From NCBI GenBank assembly GCA_947478905.1, contig CANJXG010000006.1, forward strand, positions 1-51,307: a stretch of 51,307 nt of DNA. The letters are read 5' to 3'. Origin of the DNA: Coxiellaceae bacterium (GTDB lineage Bacteria > Pseudomonadota > Gammaproteobacteria > Berkiellales > Berkiellaceae). The notes beneath the pieces were generated by a model. The model was not told where the DNA came from, made no database searches, and worked only from the letters and a program-made list of their open reading frames with translations. The position numbers were made by a program, and so were the translations under genes. Positions 1 through 9,087 of the stretch are shown here, one piece after another; position 1 is the first letter of the stretch; each line of letters opens with the position of its first letter.

Positions 1-31
1 AGCATTTAGAGTGTGGTATTTTAAAGACTGT

Positions 32-105
32 GCGGGTATAGTTCAATGGTAGAACTTCAGCCTTCCAAGCTGATAGCGTGGGTTCGATTCCCACTACCCG
101 CTCCA
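32..105 (+). tRNA. tRNA-Gly (anticodon TCC)
   Basis: A 74-nt cloverleaf can be folded by eye, with the 7-bp acceptor stem closed by GCGGGTA and TACCCGC, followed by T and an encoded CCA. The anticodon loop CTTCCAA places TCC at 64-66, reading GGA/GGG glycine codons. The T-arm GGTTCGATTCC is canonical. It is the first gene of the tRNA-tuf-tRNA-secE cluster; a tRNA-Tyr usually precedes it and would lie just outside the window. Confidence 0.96.
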
Positions 106-139
106 TAAAAAGAGTTTTTTGATGAGAGTTGTTGGAATT

Positions 140-214
<75 letters not shown>

Positions 215-265
215 AGTAAATTGGGTAAATAATATTTTTTAGCGTAACTTTAGGGGGCTATATCA

Positions 266-1450
266 ATGGCAACGGAAGATTTTAATCGTAACAAGCCACA
301 TGTTAATGTGGGTACCATTGGTCACGTTGATCATGGTAAAACAACACTTACAGCGGCAATTACAAAAGTTTGCGCCGATCTTGGTATGGCCAAATTTGTA
401 GATTTTGCCAATATTGATAAAGCACCAGAAGAAAGAGCGCGTGGTATTACGATTTCTACTTCTCATGTTGAGTATGAAACACCAACAAGGCATTATGCTC
501 ACGTGGATTGCCCCGGACATGCTGACTATGTAAAAAATATGATTACCGGTGCTGCTCAGATGGATGGTGCTATTTTGGTTGTTGCGGCAACTGATGGCCC
601 GATGCCTCAAACTCGTGAGCACATCTTATTAGCACGTCAAGTTGGGGTTCCTTATCTTGTTGTGTTTTTAAATAAAGTAGATATGGTCGATGATGCTGAG
701 TTAATAGAATTAGTAGAGATGGAAGTTCGTGAACTATTAAGTAGTTATGGTTTTCCAGGGGATGATATTCCAATTATTAGGGGTTCAGGCTTAAAAGCTT
801 TGCAGGGTGATACTAGTGAGCTAGGGGTTGCTTCTGTAGAGAGATTATTAGAAGCTCTGGATACTTATATTCCAGTTCCAGAACGGGATAGTGCAAAACC
901 ATTCTTAATGCCAGTAGAAGATGTTTTCTCAATTTCAGGTCGTGGAACGGTTGCCACCGGTCGTATTGAGCGTGGTAAAATAGCGGTGGGTTCTGAAGTA
1001 GAAGTCGTAGGTATTAAAGCAACCGTGAAAACAGTTGTAACTGGTATCGAAATGTTCAGAAAGCTTCTAAAAGAAGGTCAAGCTGGTGATAACGCAGGTA
1101 TTTTATTACGTGGTTTGAAGCGTGAAGATATTGAGCGTGGACAAGTTTTAGCTGCCCCTGGCAGTATTAAGCCTCATACGAAATTTGAAGCTGAAATTTA
1201 TGTGTTATCAAAGGAAGAAGGTGGACGTCATACTCCATTTTTCCCAGGATATCGTCCACAGTTCTATTTTAGAACCACTGACGTAACTGGCGAAATGGTA
1301 TTTGATAAAGAAATGATTATGCCTGGCGACAACGTTAAAGTATCAGTAACCTTAATTAATCCTATCGCAATGGAAGATGGCTTGAAGTTTGCGATTCGTG
1401 AAGGTGGACGTACTGTTGGTGCGGGTGTTGTTTCTAAGATTATAGAGTAA
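266..1450 (+). CDS. tuf: Elongation factor Tu
   Basis: EF-Tu is the GTPase that delivers aminoacyl-tRNA to the ribosomal A site. The 394-residue length is standard. The P-loop GHVDHGKT is at residues 19-26, followed by the switch I segment ARGITIST, the switch [10 protein letters not shown] and the guanine-specificity NKVDMV; domains 2 and 3 follow to the C-terminal GRTVGAGVV. The ATG is preceded by AGGGGGC. The gene lies between tRNA-Thr and tRNA-Trp and upstream of secE, the tufB position. No second tuf follows fusA in this window, so this may be the only copy. Residues tied to kirromycin-type resistance look normal. Confidence 0.98.
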   Translation: MATEDFNRNKPHVNVGTIGHVDHGKTTLTAAITKVCADLGMAKFVDFANIDKAPEERARGITISTSHVEYETPTRHYAHVDCPGHADYVKNMITGAAQMDGAILVVAATDGPMPQTREHILLARQVGVPYLVVFLNKVDMVDDAELIELVEMEVRELLSSYGFPGDDIPIIRGSGLKALQGDTSELGVASVERLLEALDTYIPVPERDSAKPFLMPVEDVFSISGRGTVATGRIERGKIAVGSEVEVVGIKATVKTVVTGIEMFRKLLKEGQAGDNAGILLRGLKREDIERGQVLAAPGSIKPHTKFEAEIYVLSKEEGGRHTPFFPGYRPQFYFRTTDVTGEMVFDKEMIMPGDNVKVSVTLINPIAMEDGLKFAIREGGRTVGAGVVSKIIE

Positions 1451-1456
1451 AAAATT

Positions 1457-1532
1457 AGGCCAGTAGCTCAATTGGCAGAGCGGCGGTCTCCAAAACCGCA
1501 GGTTGGGGGTTCGATTCCCTCCTGGCCTGCCA
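1457..1532 (+). tRNA. tRNA-Trp (anticodon CCA)
   Basis: A 76-nt cloverleaf starting 6 nt after the tuf stop codon, with an encoded CCA end. The anticodon stem GCGGT/ACCGC encloses loop CTCCAAA with anticodon CCA at 1490-1492. The position between tuf and secE is conserved in gammaproteobacteria. The secE start lies 23 nt after its 3' end, so the tRNA is probably cut from the tuf-secE transcript. Confidence 0.97.
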
Positions 1533-1555
1533 TATGTTTAACCCTAGGAGGGTGT

Positions 1556-1900
1556 ATGAATACCCTGAAGTGGGCTGTTGTAATAGCATTAATTATTTCC
1601 GGCATATTAGGAAATTATTATTATTCGGACCAATCTATGTTGGTCCGAATAATATGTGCATTAGGGGTAACCTTAACAGCAATGATGATTGCTTTACAAA
1701 CAAGCCATGGAAAACAATTTTGGTGTTTTGTAAAAGATTCTAAAACAGAACTCAAAAGGGTCGTTTGGCCTACAAGGCCTGAAACAGTCCAGATCACTAT
1801 GATTGTTTTGATTATGGTTACTGTCCTAGGGTTAGTGCTTTGGGGAGTAGATTCTATTTTATTGCGTGCCATTGGTTGGTTAACGGGGTATAGGGCATAA
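1556..1900 (+). CDS. secE: Preprotein translocase subunit SecE
   Basis: SecE is the small essential clamp of the SecYEG protein-conducting channel in the inner membrane. The start is the ATG at 1556, 5 nt after the ribosome-binding site AGGAGG, giving 114 residues; an in-frame start at 1472 would run through tRNA-Trp and is rejected. Two N-terminal hydrophobic segments (about residues 5-20 and 31-48) are followed by the amphipathic helix with the conserved [15 protein letters not shown] signature, then a last membrane helix (about 82-100). This is the three-helix gammaproteobacterial type, slightly shorter than E. coli SecE. nusG follows after 2 nt. The coding sequence contains a perfect 15-bp inverted repeat (see separate entry). 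Confidence 0.95.
   Translation: MNTLKWAVVIALIISGILGNYYYSDQSMLVRIICALGVTLTAMMIALQTSHGKQFWCFVKDSKTELKRVVWPTRPETVQITMIVLIMVTVLGLVLWGVDSILLRAIGWLTGYRA
1619..1654 (+). repeat. Perfect 15-bp inverted repeat inside secE
   Basis: Arms at 1619-1633 (TATTATTCGGACCAA) and 1640-1654 are exact reverse complements separated by a 6-nt loop. As RNA this is a stable hairpin about 60 nt into the secE reading frame, covering codons about 22-33. A long perfect stem in coding sequence is a candidate double-strand RNase (RNase III) target or pausing signal; processing of secE-nusG mRNA by RNase III is known in E. coli. Function here is inference. Confidence 0.6.
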
Positions 1901-1902
1901 AG

Positions 1903-2457
1903 ATGGAAGAAAATGAAACGCAAGTATCAAAACGATGGTATGTCATTCAGGCTATGGTTGGATTTGAGTCTCGTGCTGTTGAAAATTTAAAAGAAAGCAT
2001 CAGAGTATATCACCAAGAAGAAAATTTTGGTGAGATCTTAGTCCCCACAGAAGAAGTGGTTGAAATGAAAGAGGGTAAAAGACGTACAACGGATCGTAAA
2101 TTTTTCCCGGGATATGTTTTAGTTCATATGAATATGACAGATGAAACATGGCATTTGGTGAGAAGAACCTCTAGAGTAACGGGCTTTATTGGCGGAACGA
2201 GTGATAGACCTGCACCTTTATCTGATAAAGAAGCAATGGCTATTTTAAATCGCATCCAAGAAGGGGTGTCAAAACCTAAACCCAAAACTTTATTTGAACC
2301 AGGCGAAGTGGTTCGTGTTACAGCAGGACCTTTTTCTGATTTTAATGGTGTCGTTGAAGCGGTTAATTATGAAAAAAGTCGCTTAAGAGTGGCAGTTTTA
2401 ATATTTGGTCGTTCTACTCCTGTTGAATTAGAATTTACACAAGTTGAGAAGACTTAA
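1903..2457 (+). CDS. nusG: Transcription termination/antitermination protein NusG
   Basis: NusG binds the RNA polymerase clamp, suppresses pausing and links polymerase to Rho or to ribosomal protein S10. The 184-residue protein has the N-terminal NGN domain starting RWYVIQAM at residue 11, the [10 protein letters not shown] segment, and a C-terminal KOW domain around [22 protein letters not shown] (about residues 127-148). It starts 2 nt after secE, so the two are translationally coupled as in other gammaproteobacteria. The stop codon lies in the loop of a short hairpin (2449-2466). Confidence 0.97.
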   Translation: MEENETQVSKRWYVIQAMVGFESRAVENLKESIRVYHQEENFGEILVPTEEVVEMKEGKRRTTDRKFFPGYVLVHMNMTDETWHLVRRTSRVTGFIGGTSDRPAPLSDKEAMAILNRIQEGVSKPKPKTLFEPGEVVRVTAGPFSDFNGVVEAVNYEKSRLRVAVLIFGRSTPVELEFTQVEKT

Positions 2458-2476
2458 AAAAGTCTTGAATTTTTTA
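2449..2476 (+). terminator. Weak terminator/attenuator between nusG and rplK
   Basis: AAGACT (2449-2454) can pair with AGTCTT (2461-2466) around a 6-nt loop containing the nusG stop codon, followed by GAATTTTTTAA. The 6-bp stem is weak, so it would at best be a partial terminator between secE-nusG and the rplK operon. Confidence 0.35.
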
Positions 2477-2545
2477 ATAGGGGAGCTGATTATCCTGTAA
2501 TTGCATTTCAGGCACTCAGCGTCATTACCCAAAATAGAGGAAATT

Positions 2546-2974
2546 ATGGCAAAAAAAGTAACTGCATATGTCAATCTTCAAGTTAAAGCGCAAGAAGGAA
2601 ATCCATCTCCACCAGTAGGTCCTGCATTAGGGCAACATGGTGTGAACATTATGGAGTTTTGTAAAGCCTTTAATGCTCAAACCCAACATATAGAAAAAGG
2701 GACCCCTTGTCCCGTTATTATTACTATTTATAGTGATAAAAGCTTTACCTTTCATATTAAAACACCTCCTGCATCTTTTTTAATTAAAAAAGCAGCGAAT
2801 GTTAAATCTGGTAGTGCGAATCCTAAAGAAAAAAAAGTTGGTAAAATCTCTCGTAAAGATGTAGAGGCGATAGCAACTTTAAAAATGGCGGATTTAACTG
2901 CTGCTTCTATGGCAGCGGCAATCAGAACGATTGAAGGCACTGCGCGTAGTGCAGGTATAGAGGTAGAGGGTTAA
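2546..2974 (+). CDS. rplK: 50S ribosomal protein L11
   Basis: L11 forms the GTPase-associated centre on 23S rRNA, where elongation factors and thiostrepton act. The ATG at 2546, preceded by AGAGGAAATT, gives 142 residues, exactly the family length; an in-frame start at 2501 would add 15 unrelated residues and is rejected. The N-terminal proline-rich [20 protein letters not shown] is intact, including the prolines where thiostrepton resistance arises. The C-terminal RNA-binding domain ends with the usual [11 protein letters not shown]-type tail. rplA follows after 4 nt, and in this family L1 represses the pair by binding the leader. Confidence 0.97.
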   Translation: MAKKVTAYVNLQVKAQEGNPSPPVGPALGQHGVNIMEFCKAFNAQTQHIEKGTPCPVIITIYSDKSFTFHIKTPPASFLIKKAANVKSGSANPKEKKVGKISRKDVEAIATLKMADLTAASMAAAIRTIEGTARSAGIEVEG

Positions 2975-2978
2975 AACT

Positions 2979-3692
2979 ATGGCACAAAATTTAAGCAAAC
3001 GAATGAAAGCAATTCGTGAAAATGTATCTGATAAGCCGTACTTAGTCGACGCTGCCTTAGAACTTTTAAAAAATCCAGCTCGAAAAGTAAAATTTATTGA
3101 AAGTGTTGATGCGGCAGTCCAATTAGGTGTGGATCCTAAAAAATCAGATCAAATGGTAAGAGGTTCAACTTTGTTGCCTCATGGTTCAGGACGTTCAGTT
3201 CGGGTTGCTGTGTTTGCACAAGGACCTCAAGCTGAGGCGGCAAAAAAAGCAGGCGCTGAAATTGTTGGATTTGCAGATTTAGCGGAAACGTTAAAGCAAC
3301 AAACAGACAGAGGCGAGAAGTTAGAATTTGATGTTTTAATTGCAACTCCAGATGCAATGCGCGTGATTGCGCCATTAGCGCGTGTGTTAGGCCCTCGCGG
3401 TTTGATGCCAAATCCAAAAGTAGGAACTTTAACACAAGATGTGGAAAAAGCAGTAAAAGATGCAAAATCAGGTCAAATTGCATTTCGTACTGAAAAAGGT
3501 GGTATTGTTCACTGTACTATTGGCAAAGCTAATTTTGAAGCACACGCTTTAAAAGAAAATTTAGAGCAATTAATTGTAGATTTGAAAAAATTAAAACCAA
3601 GTACTTCTAAGGGTGTTTACCTTAAAAAAGTTACTTTGTCAACGACAATGGGCCCTGGTTTAACCGTGGATTTAAGTTCATTGACTATTTAG
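2979..3692 (+). CDS. rplA: 50S ribosomal protein L1
   Basis: L1 forms the mobile stalk at the E site that helps eject deacylated tRNA, and is the translational repressor of the L11-L1 operon. At 237 residues it is slightly longer than E. coli L1. The domain-linking signature [16 protein letters not shown] and the rRNA-contacting F-R-T-E-K-G-G segment are present, and the C-terminus carries the conserved T-M-G-P-G motif. It begins 4 nt after rplK, consistent with a bicistronic unit. A structured leader region follows before rplJ. Confidence 0.97.
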   Translation: MAQNLSKRMKAIRENVSDKPYLVDAALELLKNPARKVKFIESVDAAVQLGVDPKKSDQMVRGSTLLPHGSGRSVRVAVFAQGPQAEAAKKAGAEIVGFADLAETLKQQTDRGEKLEFDVLIATPDAMRVIAPLARVLGPRGLMPNPKVGTLTQDVEKAVKDAKSGQIAFRTEKGGIVHCTIGKANFEAHALKENLEQLIVDLKKLKPSTSKGVYLKKVTLSTTMGPGLTVDLSSLTI

Positions 3693-3857
3693 TTTTTTAC
3701 GACTTTGGGTGGTTACTTTCATGAAAATGAAAGTAACTCTAGTCAAAGACCGCAGGTGCATTTTAAATGCTTAATCTCCTGCGCAGGCAACAGCCCGAAT
3801 CAGGCATTATCCCCTGAAGAAGGTTGCAAAAAAGAGTAGCAACAAGAGGAGTATAAG
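3693..3857 (+). promoter_or_regulatory. Structured leader upstream of rplJ (L10 leader-like)
   Basis: Two strong hairpins occupy this 165-nt gap. The first is a perfect 11-bp stem (3712-3722 with 3727-3737) capped by a GAAA tetraloop. The second pairs CGCAGG (3751-3756) with CCTGCG (3778-3783) and GCATTT (3758-3763) with AAATGC (3765-3770), leaving a 7-nt asymmetric bulge TTAATCT. In gammaproteobacteria the leader of rplJL is the site where L10(L12)4 represses its own translation through a stem with a large asymmetric bulge. The location and shape fit that role, but no covariance search could be run. Confidence 0.6.
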
Positions 3858-4382
3858 ATGGCGTTAAATTTACAAGATAAAAAGGCCATCGTTGAAGATA
3901 TCTCAGAGATCGCTCATAATACGATCTCGCTCGTACTTGCTGATTATAGTGGCTTGTCCGGTGCAGATATGACTGCACTTCGGAAAAAAGCCCGTGATGA
4001 CTATAATGATGTTGAAGTTCGAATAATTAGAAATACTTTAGCTAAAAAAGCATTTGAGGGTACAAGCTGTGAATGCCTTAGTGATCGTTTAGCCGGTCCT
4101 CATGTTTTTGCTTTTGCAAAAACGGAGCCAGGTGCGGCTGCAAAATTATTTAAAGATTTTGCAAAGCTGAATCCAAAGCTAGAAATCAAGGCACTCTCTG
4201 TAGCAGGTGTAGCATATGAAGCTAAACAACTTGATATGGTGGCGTCGCTTCCTTCTCGTAAAGAAGCATTCCAACAATTGGCTTGTATGCTCATATCTCC
4301 CGTTACTAGTCTTGCGAGATTGGTTGGTGAGCCAGCTGCGCTTTTAGCACGTGCTGTTAAAGCATCCGGTGAGAAAAAATAA
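3858..4382 (+). CDS. rplJ: 50S ribosomal protein L10
   Basis: L10 anchors the L7/L12 dimers to form the ribosomal stalk that recruits translation factors. The 174-residue protein has the N-terminal rRNA-binding domain with the conserved ADYSGLSGADMTALRKKAR segment and V-R-I-I-R-N-T-L-A. The C-terminal helix that binds L7/L12 follows the M-L-I-S-P segment. The ATG is preceded by AAGAGGAG. It forms the stalk operon with rplL 62 nt downstream and probably autoregulates through the preceding leader. Confidence 0.97.
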   Translation: MALNLQDKKAIVEDISEIAHNTISLVLADYSGLSGADMTALRKKARDDYNDVEVRIIRNTLAKKAFEGTSCECLSDRLAGPHVFAFAKTEPGAAAKLFKDFAKLNPKLEIKALSVAGVAYEAKQLDMVASLPSRKEAFQQLACMLISPVTSLARLVGEPAALLARAVKASGEKK

Positions 4383-4444
4383 GTATTTTAATATTGAAGA
4401 GATATTAGAAACGGTGTTTATTATTAAATTTAGGAGTTATTGTA

Positions 4445-4819
4445 ATGTCTGATTCAGTTCAAAGTATATATGATCAAATCGTTGGTTTAACGATTATGCA
4501 AACCGTTGAATTAGTTAAAAAAATGGAAAATGAGCTAGGTATTTCTGCCGCAGCTCCTGTTGCAGTAGCAGCAGGTCCAGGTGCAGCAGCTGAAGCAGCT
4601 GCTGAACAAACTGAGTTCAATGTAACTTTAAAAGCATTTGGCGAGAAAAAAGTAAATGTTATTAAAGTAGTTCGTGAAATCACAGGTCTTGGTTTGAAAG
4701 AAGCAAAAGATCTAGTGGAAGCGGCTCCTTCTTTAATTAAGGAAGCGGTTCCTAAAGCACAAGCTGAAGAAATTAAGAAGAAATTGGTTGAGGCTGGTGC
4801 TGAGGTTGAAATTAAATAA
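4445..4819 (+). CDS. rplL: 50S ribosomal protein L7/L12
   Basis: L7/L12 is the multi-copy stalk protein that contacts EF-Tu, EF-G, IF2 and release factors. The 124-residue protein shows the standard layout: an N-terminal dimerisation domain ([20 protein letters not shown]), an Ala-rich hinge (about residues 36-52) and the globular C-terminal domain from T-E-F-N-V with V-I-K-V-V-R-E and [10 protein letters not shown]. It follows rplJ, and a hairpin separates it from rpoB, as expected where stalk and polymerase genes need different expression levels. Confidence 0.98.
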   Translation: MSDSVQSIYDQIVGLTIMQTVELVKKMENELGISAAAPVAVAAGPGAAAEAAAEQTEFNVTLKAFGEKKVNVIKVVREITGLGLKEAKDLVEAAPSLIKEAVPKAQAEEIKKKLVEAGAEVEIK

Positions 4820-4864
4820 TCAGATAATTTAATTGATTTTTTATTATCTTCTTATTTAAGAAAT

Positions 4865-4893
4865 ACAGACTGGTGAATACATTGCCAGTCTGT
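4865..4893 (+). promoter_or_regulatory. Hairpin between rplL and rpoB
   Basis: ACAGACTGG (4865-4873) and CCAGTCTGT (4885-4893) form a perfect 9-bp stem with an 11-nt loop in the rplL-rpoB gap. No U-run follows, so it is not a simple terminator. In E. coli this gap holds both an attenuator and an RNase III cleavage hairpin that lower rpoBC expression relative to rplJL; the position here suggests an equivalent. Confidence 0.5.
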
Positions 4894-4939
4894 GTTGCTT
4901 TGTATTATTATAGCTTTTATTATTTTTGAGAGGACCCCT

Positions 4940-7900
4940 ATGTCGTTACTATCTTATACTGAAAAAAAGCGACCTCGCGCTGATTTTGGAAAGCGTCCTG
5001 AAACGATAGAGGTTCCTCCACTTCTAGCTATACAGTTAAACTCTTATACAAAAGATTTTCTTCAAGAAGGTGTGCCTTCTGATGAAAGAAAAAATGTAGG
5101 GTTACAAGCTGCTTTTCTTTCCGTATTTCCAATTACTGCATTTTCTAAAAATGCTAGCTTAGAATTTGTAGAATATGAATTAGGTGAACCTACCTACGAC
5201 GAGCAAGAAGCTCGTGACAAAAGCGTTACTTATGATGCTTCTTTATACGTGACTGTTCGTTTAGTAATATACGATAAAGATGCTACCACAGAGCCTAAAC
5301 CCGTAAAAGATATTCGCCAACAGCGCGTATATATGGGGGGAATGCCTTTAATGACTAAAAGTGGAACTTTTATTATTAACGGTACTGAAAGAGTGGTGGT
5401 TTCTCAGTTACATCGTTCTCCTGGTGTGTTTTTTGATCATGATCGTGGAAAAACGCATTCTTCGGGGAAACTACTTTATTCTGCTCGTATTATTCCTTAT
5501 CGTGGTTCTTGGCTAGATTTCGAATTTGATCCAAAAGATTGTATTTTCGTACGTATTGATAGACGTCGTAAAATTCCAGTGACTATTCTATTAAGAGCAC
5601 TTGGATATTCAATGCAAGATATCTTAGGATTATTTTATGATATTAATACTTTTCATATTAAAAACGGAATTTTTTCACTAGAGTTAATTCCTGAGCGTTT
5701 ACGTAATGAAACCGCTTTGTTTGATATTAAGCTGCCTGATGGCACGGTATTAGTCGAAGCTGGTCGACGGGTGACTACGCGTCATATTCGTGAAATGGAA
5801 GCAGCTCAGATGAGCACTTTACAAGTGCCACGTGAGTATTTAGTAGGCAAAGCCATTGCTAAAGATTTAATAGATGAAGAAACAGGTGAAATTATTGCTG
5901 AAGCAAATACGGAGATTGCTATTTCTTTGCTTGAGAAATTTATTGAACTTGGTATGACTACTATACCCACTATTTACACAAATGATTTAGATCATGGTCC
6001 TTATATTTCTGAAACATTGAAAAATGATCCGACTAAATCTCAAATCGAAGCATTAATTGAAATCTATAAAATGATGAGACCGGGTGAGCCTCCTACTAAA
6101 GATTCAGCAGAAGGTTTGTTTGATAATCTATTCTTTAGTGAAGATAGATATGATCTCTCCACAGTAGGTCGGATGAAATTTAATCGTCGCGTTGGAAATC
6201 CAGATTTGGTTGGTTCTAGTGTTTTATCTAAAGATGATATTATTTCAGTACTTAAAGTTTTAATTGGTATTAGAGATGGTCGCGGCGAAGTAGATGATAT
6301 TGATCATCTTGGAAATCGTCGCGTTCGTAGCGTTGGTGAAATGGTTGAAAACCAATTTAGAGTTGGTTTAGTTCGTGTGGAACGTGCGGTCAAAGAACGT
6401 TTGAGTATGGCAGAATCAGATAATTTAATGCCACAAGAATTAATGAATGCTAAACCAGTTTCTGCAGCCATTAAAGAATTCTTTGGTTCTTCTCAGTTAT
6501 CTCAGTTTATGGATCAAAATAATCCTTTATCTGAAATTACGCACAAACGTCGCGTTTCAGCTTTAGGGCCTGGTGGATTAACCAGAGAAAGAGCTGGATT
6601 TGAAGTTCGAGATGTACATCCTACTCACTATGGTCGAGTGTGTTTTATTGAAACACCGGAAGGTCCAAATATTGGGTTGATTAACTCGCTTTCTGTGTAT
6701 GCTAGAACAAATCAATATGGCTTTTTAGAAAGCCCTTACAGACGGGTTGTAAATGGTAAAGTCACCGACGAGATAGATTATTTATCAGCGATAGAAGAAG
6801 GAGACTTTTTTATTGGTCAGGCCAATGTAACGCTTGATAATAATAATGTCATTCAAGAAGAATTAGTGCCTTGTCGTTTTAAAAACGAAACTACATTAAC
6901 TTCATCAGATAAAGTACAGTATTTAGATGTCTCTCCTAGACAGATTGTATCGGTTGCTGCGTCTTTAATTCCATTTTTGGAACATAATGATGCGAATCGT
7001 GCGTTGATGGGATCGAATATGCAACGTCAAGCGGTACCTACATTATTGGCTCAAAAGCCATTAGTTGGAACCGGTATGGAACGTATTGTTGCAACGGATT
7101 CTTGCGTAACGGTGATTGCAAAACGCGGCGGTATTATTGATGCAGTAGATTCTAGCCGTATTGTGGTTCGAGTCAATGATGAAGAAACACAAGCTGGAGC
7201 AGCGGGTGTTGATATTTATAATTTAACAAAATATACCCGTTCTAACCAAAATACCTGTATTAATCAGACTGCATTAGTGGTTATCGGAGATAAAGTCGCT
7301 AAGGGCGATGTGATAGCAGATGGTCCTTGTACAGATATGGGTGAATTAGCACTAGGCCAGAACTTACTAGTAGCCTTTATGCCTTGGAATGGGTATAACT
7401 TTGAGGATTCTATTTTAATTTCAGAGCGTGTTGTTGAAGAAGATAGATTTACTAGTATTCATATTGAAGCACTCACTTGTGTGCAGCGAGATACTAAATT
7501 AGGACCAGAGGAAATTACTTCTGATATTCCTAATGTTGGAGAAGGTGCACTTTCAAAGCTAGATGAAGCGGGTATTGTTTATATTGGTGCTGAAGTTAAA
7601 TCTGGTGATATTTTAGTTGGTAAAGTTACCCCTAAAGGTGAAGCACAATCTACACCAGAAGAAAAACTATTACGTGCTATTTTTGGTGAAAAAGCTTCTG
7701 ATGTCAAAGATACCTCTTTAAGAGTGCCAACGGGCATGAATGGAACGGTGATTGATGTTCAGGTTTTCACACGCGATGGGGTGGAGAAAGATTCTCGAGC
7801 TTTGCAAATTGAAAAATTTGAACTTGAACGTATCAAAAAAGATTTAGGAGATGAGTTCCGTATTCGAGAAGAAGATGCCTATCTTAGATTACGTAAGTTA

Positions 7901-9070
7901 TTAATTAATCAAATTGCTGAAGGCGGCCCTTATGGTTTAGCGCCAGGTGGCCCAGTAACCGAGGAATATCTAGATAAACTGAGTAAAGATCAGTGGTTTA
8001 ATATTCGTTTACGCAATACTCAAGCTATTGAACAGTTAGATATGGCGCAAACTCAAATTGTTGCTTTACGAGCAGATTTTGATAAAAAATTAGATGAAAA
8101 GCGTAAAAAATTAAAACAAGGTGATGATTTGGCGCCTGGTGTTTTAAAAATAGCAACCGTTTATCTAGCGGTAAAAAGACGTATTCAGCCAGGGGATAAA
8201 ATGGCTGGTCGACACGGTAATAAAGGGGTGATTTCTGCTATTAGACCGGTTGAAGATATGCCTCGTCTTTTAGACGGAACGCCTGTTGATATTGTGCTCA
8301 ATCCATTGGGTGTTCCTTCTCGAATGAACATCGGACAAATTTTAGAAACCCATTTAGGGTGGGCTGCTAAAGGTTTAGGAACCAAGATAAAAAATATGCT
8401 TAATTCTGAAGACTCAGATAAATTAAGCAAAATTCGGGAACTGCTCGATAATATTTATAATATGAGTGTAGCTGCTGGATATAATAAACTAGATAAAAAA
8501 GGGACTAAAAAAATAGATTTTGATACTTTTAGTGATGAAGAAATAGTCACTATGGCTCACAATCTTAGTGCAGGGGTCCCTATGGCAACACCTGTGTTTG
8601 ATGGTGCAAGTGAACATGAAATTAAAGCATTATTGAAAATGGCTGATTTACCAGAATCAGGGCAAACTGTCTTAATTGATGGGCGCACAGGGGAGACTTT
8701 TGATAGACCCGTTACCATTGGTTACATGTATATGTTGAAGCTAAACCATTTAGTGGATGACAAAATGCATGCCCGATCAACCGGTTCTTATAGCTTAGTA
8801 ACACAACAACCTTTGGGTGGTAAGGCTCAATTTGGTGGTCAACGTTTTGGGGAAATGGAAGTCTGGGCTTTAGAAGCGTACGGCGCAGCTTATACCTTAC
8901 AGGAAATGTTAACAGTAAAATCGGATGATGTGGTCGGTAGAACAAAAATGTATAAAAACATTGTAGACGGTGATCAGTCTATGGATGCTGGCATGCCAGA
9001 ATCATTTAATGTTTTGGTAAAAGAAATACGTTCACTGGCAATCAATATTGAATTAGAGCACGAAAATTAA
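4940..9070 (+). CDS. rpoB: DNA-directed RNA polymerase subunit beta
   Basis: The beta subunit forms one side of the polymerase active-site cleft. The chosen ATG at 4940 follows GAGAGGACCCC and gives 1376 residues beginning [17 protein letters not shown], matching the family start; an in-frame ATG at 4892 is rejected. The protein is complete through the conserved ending with [16 protein letters not shown]. Rifampicin cluster I (about residues 516-538, [10 protein letters not shown] and [12 protein letters not shown]) looks wild type. In cluster II, residue 569 is Phe where E. coli has Pro564 ([13 protein letters not shown]). rpoC follows after 17 nt in the same operon. Confidence 0.98.
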   Translation: MSLLSYTEKKRPRADFGKRPETIEVPPLLAIQLNSYTKDFLQEGVPSDERKNVGLQAAFLSVFPITAFSKNASLEFVEYELGEPTYDEQEARDKSVTYDASLYVTVRLVIYDKDATTEPKPVKDIRQQRVYMGGMPLMTKSGTFIINGTERVVVSQLHRSPGVFFDHDRGKTHSSGKLLYSARIIPYRGSWLDFEFDPKDCIFVRIDRRRKIPVTILLRALGYSMQDILGLFYDINTFHIKNGIFSLELIPERLRNETALFDIKLPDGTVLVEAGRRVTTRHIREMEAAQMSTLQVPREYLVGKAIAKDLIDEETGEIIAEANTEIAISLLEKFIELGMTTIPTIYTNDLDHGPYISETLKNDPTKSQIEALIEIYKMMRPGEPPTKDSAEGLFDNLFFSEDRYDLSTVGRMKFNRRVGNPDLVGSSVLSKDDIISVLKVLIGIRDGRGEVDDIDHLGNRRVRSVGEMVENQFRVGLVRVERAVKERLSMAESDNLMPQELMNAKPVSAAIKEFFGSSQLSQFMDQNNPLSEITHKRRVSALGPGGLTRERAGFEVRDVHPTHYGRVCFIETPEGPNIGLINSLSVYARTNQYGFLESPYRRVVNGKVTDEIDYLSAIEEGDFFIGQANVTLDNNNVIQEELVPCRFKNETTLTSSDKVQYLDVSPRQIVSVAASLIPFLEHNDANRALMGSNMQRQAVPTLLAQKPLVGTGMERIVATDSCVTVIAKRGGIIDAVDSSRIVVRVNDEETQAGAAGVDIYNLTKYTRSNQNTCINQTALVVIGDKVAKGDVIADGPCTDMGELALGQNLLVAFMPWNGYNFEDSILISERVVEEDRFTSIHIEALTCVQRDTKLGPEEITSDIPNVGEGALSKLDEAGIVYIGAEVKSGDILVGKVTPKGEAQSTPEEKLLRAIFGEKASDVKDTSLRVPTGMNGTVIDVQVFTRDGVEKDSRALQIEKFELERIKKDLGDEFRIREEDAYLRLRKLLINQIAEGGPYGLAPGGPVTEEYLDKLSKDQWFNIRLRNTQAIEQLDMAQTQIVALRADFDKKLDEKRKKLKQGDDLAPGVLKIATVYLAVKRRIQPGDKMAGRHGNKGVISAIRPVEDMPRLLDGTPVDIVLNPLGVPSRMNIGQILETHLGWAAKGLGTKIKNMLNSEDSDKLSKIRELLDNIYNMSVAAGYNKLDKKGTKKIDFDTFSDEEIVTMAHNLSAGVPMATPVFDGASEHEIKALLKMADLPESGQTVLIDGRTGETFDRPVTIGYMYMLKLNHLVDDKMHARSTGSYSLVTQQPLGGKAQFGGQRFGEMEVWALEAYGAAYTLQEMLTVKSDDVVGRTKMYKNIVDGDQSMDAGMPESFNVLVKEIRSLAINIELEHEN

Positions 9071-9087
9071 TTAGCGGAGAGAGAACC

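Noticed and set aside
263-622. Open frame on the - strand opposite tuf
   Set aside because: It is the antisense shadow of the highly conserved EF-Tu frame, with no ribosome-binding site and no recognisable product.
2501-2529. Promoter for rplK starting at TTGCAT 2501
   Set aside because: No matching -10 box at suitable spacing.
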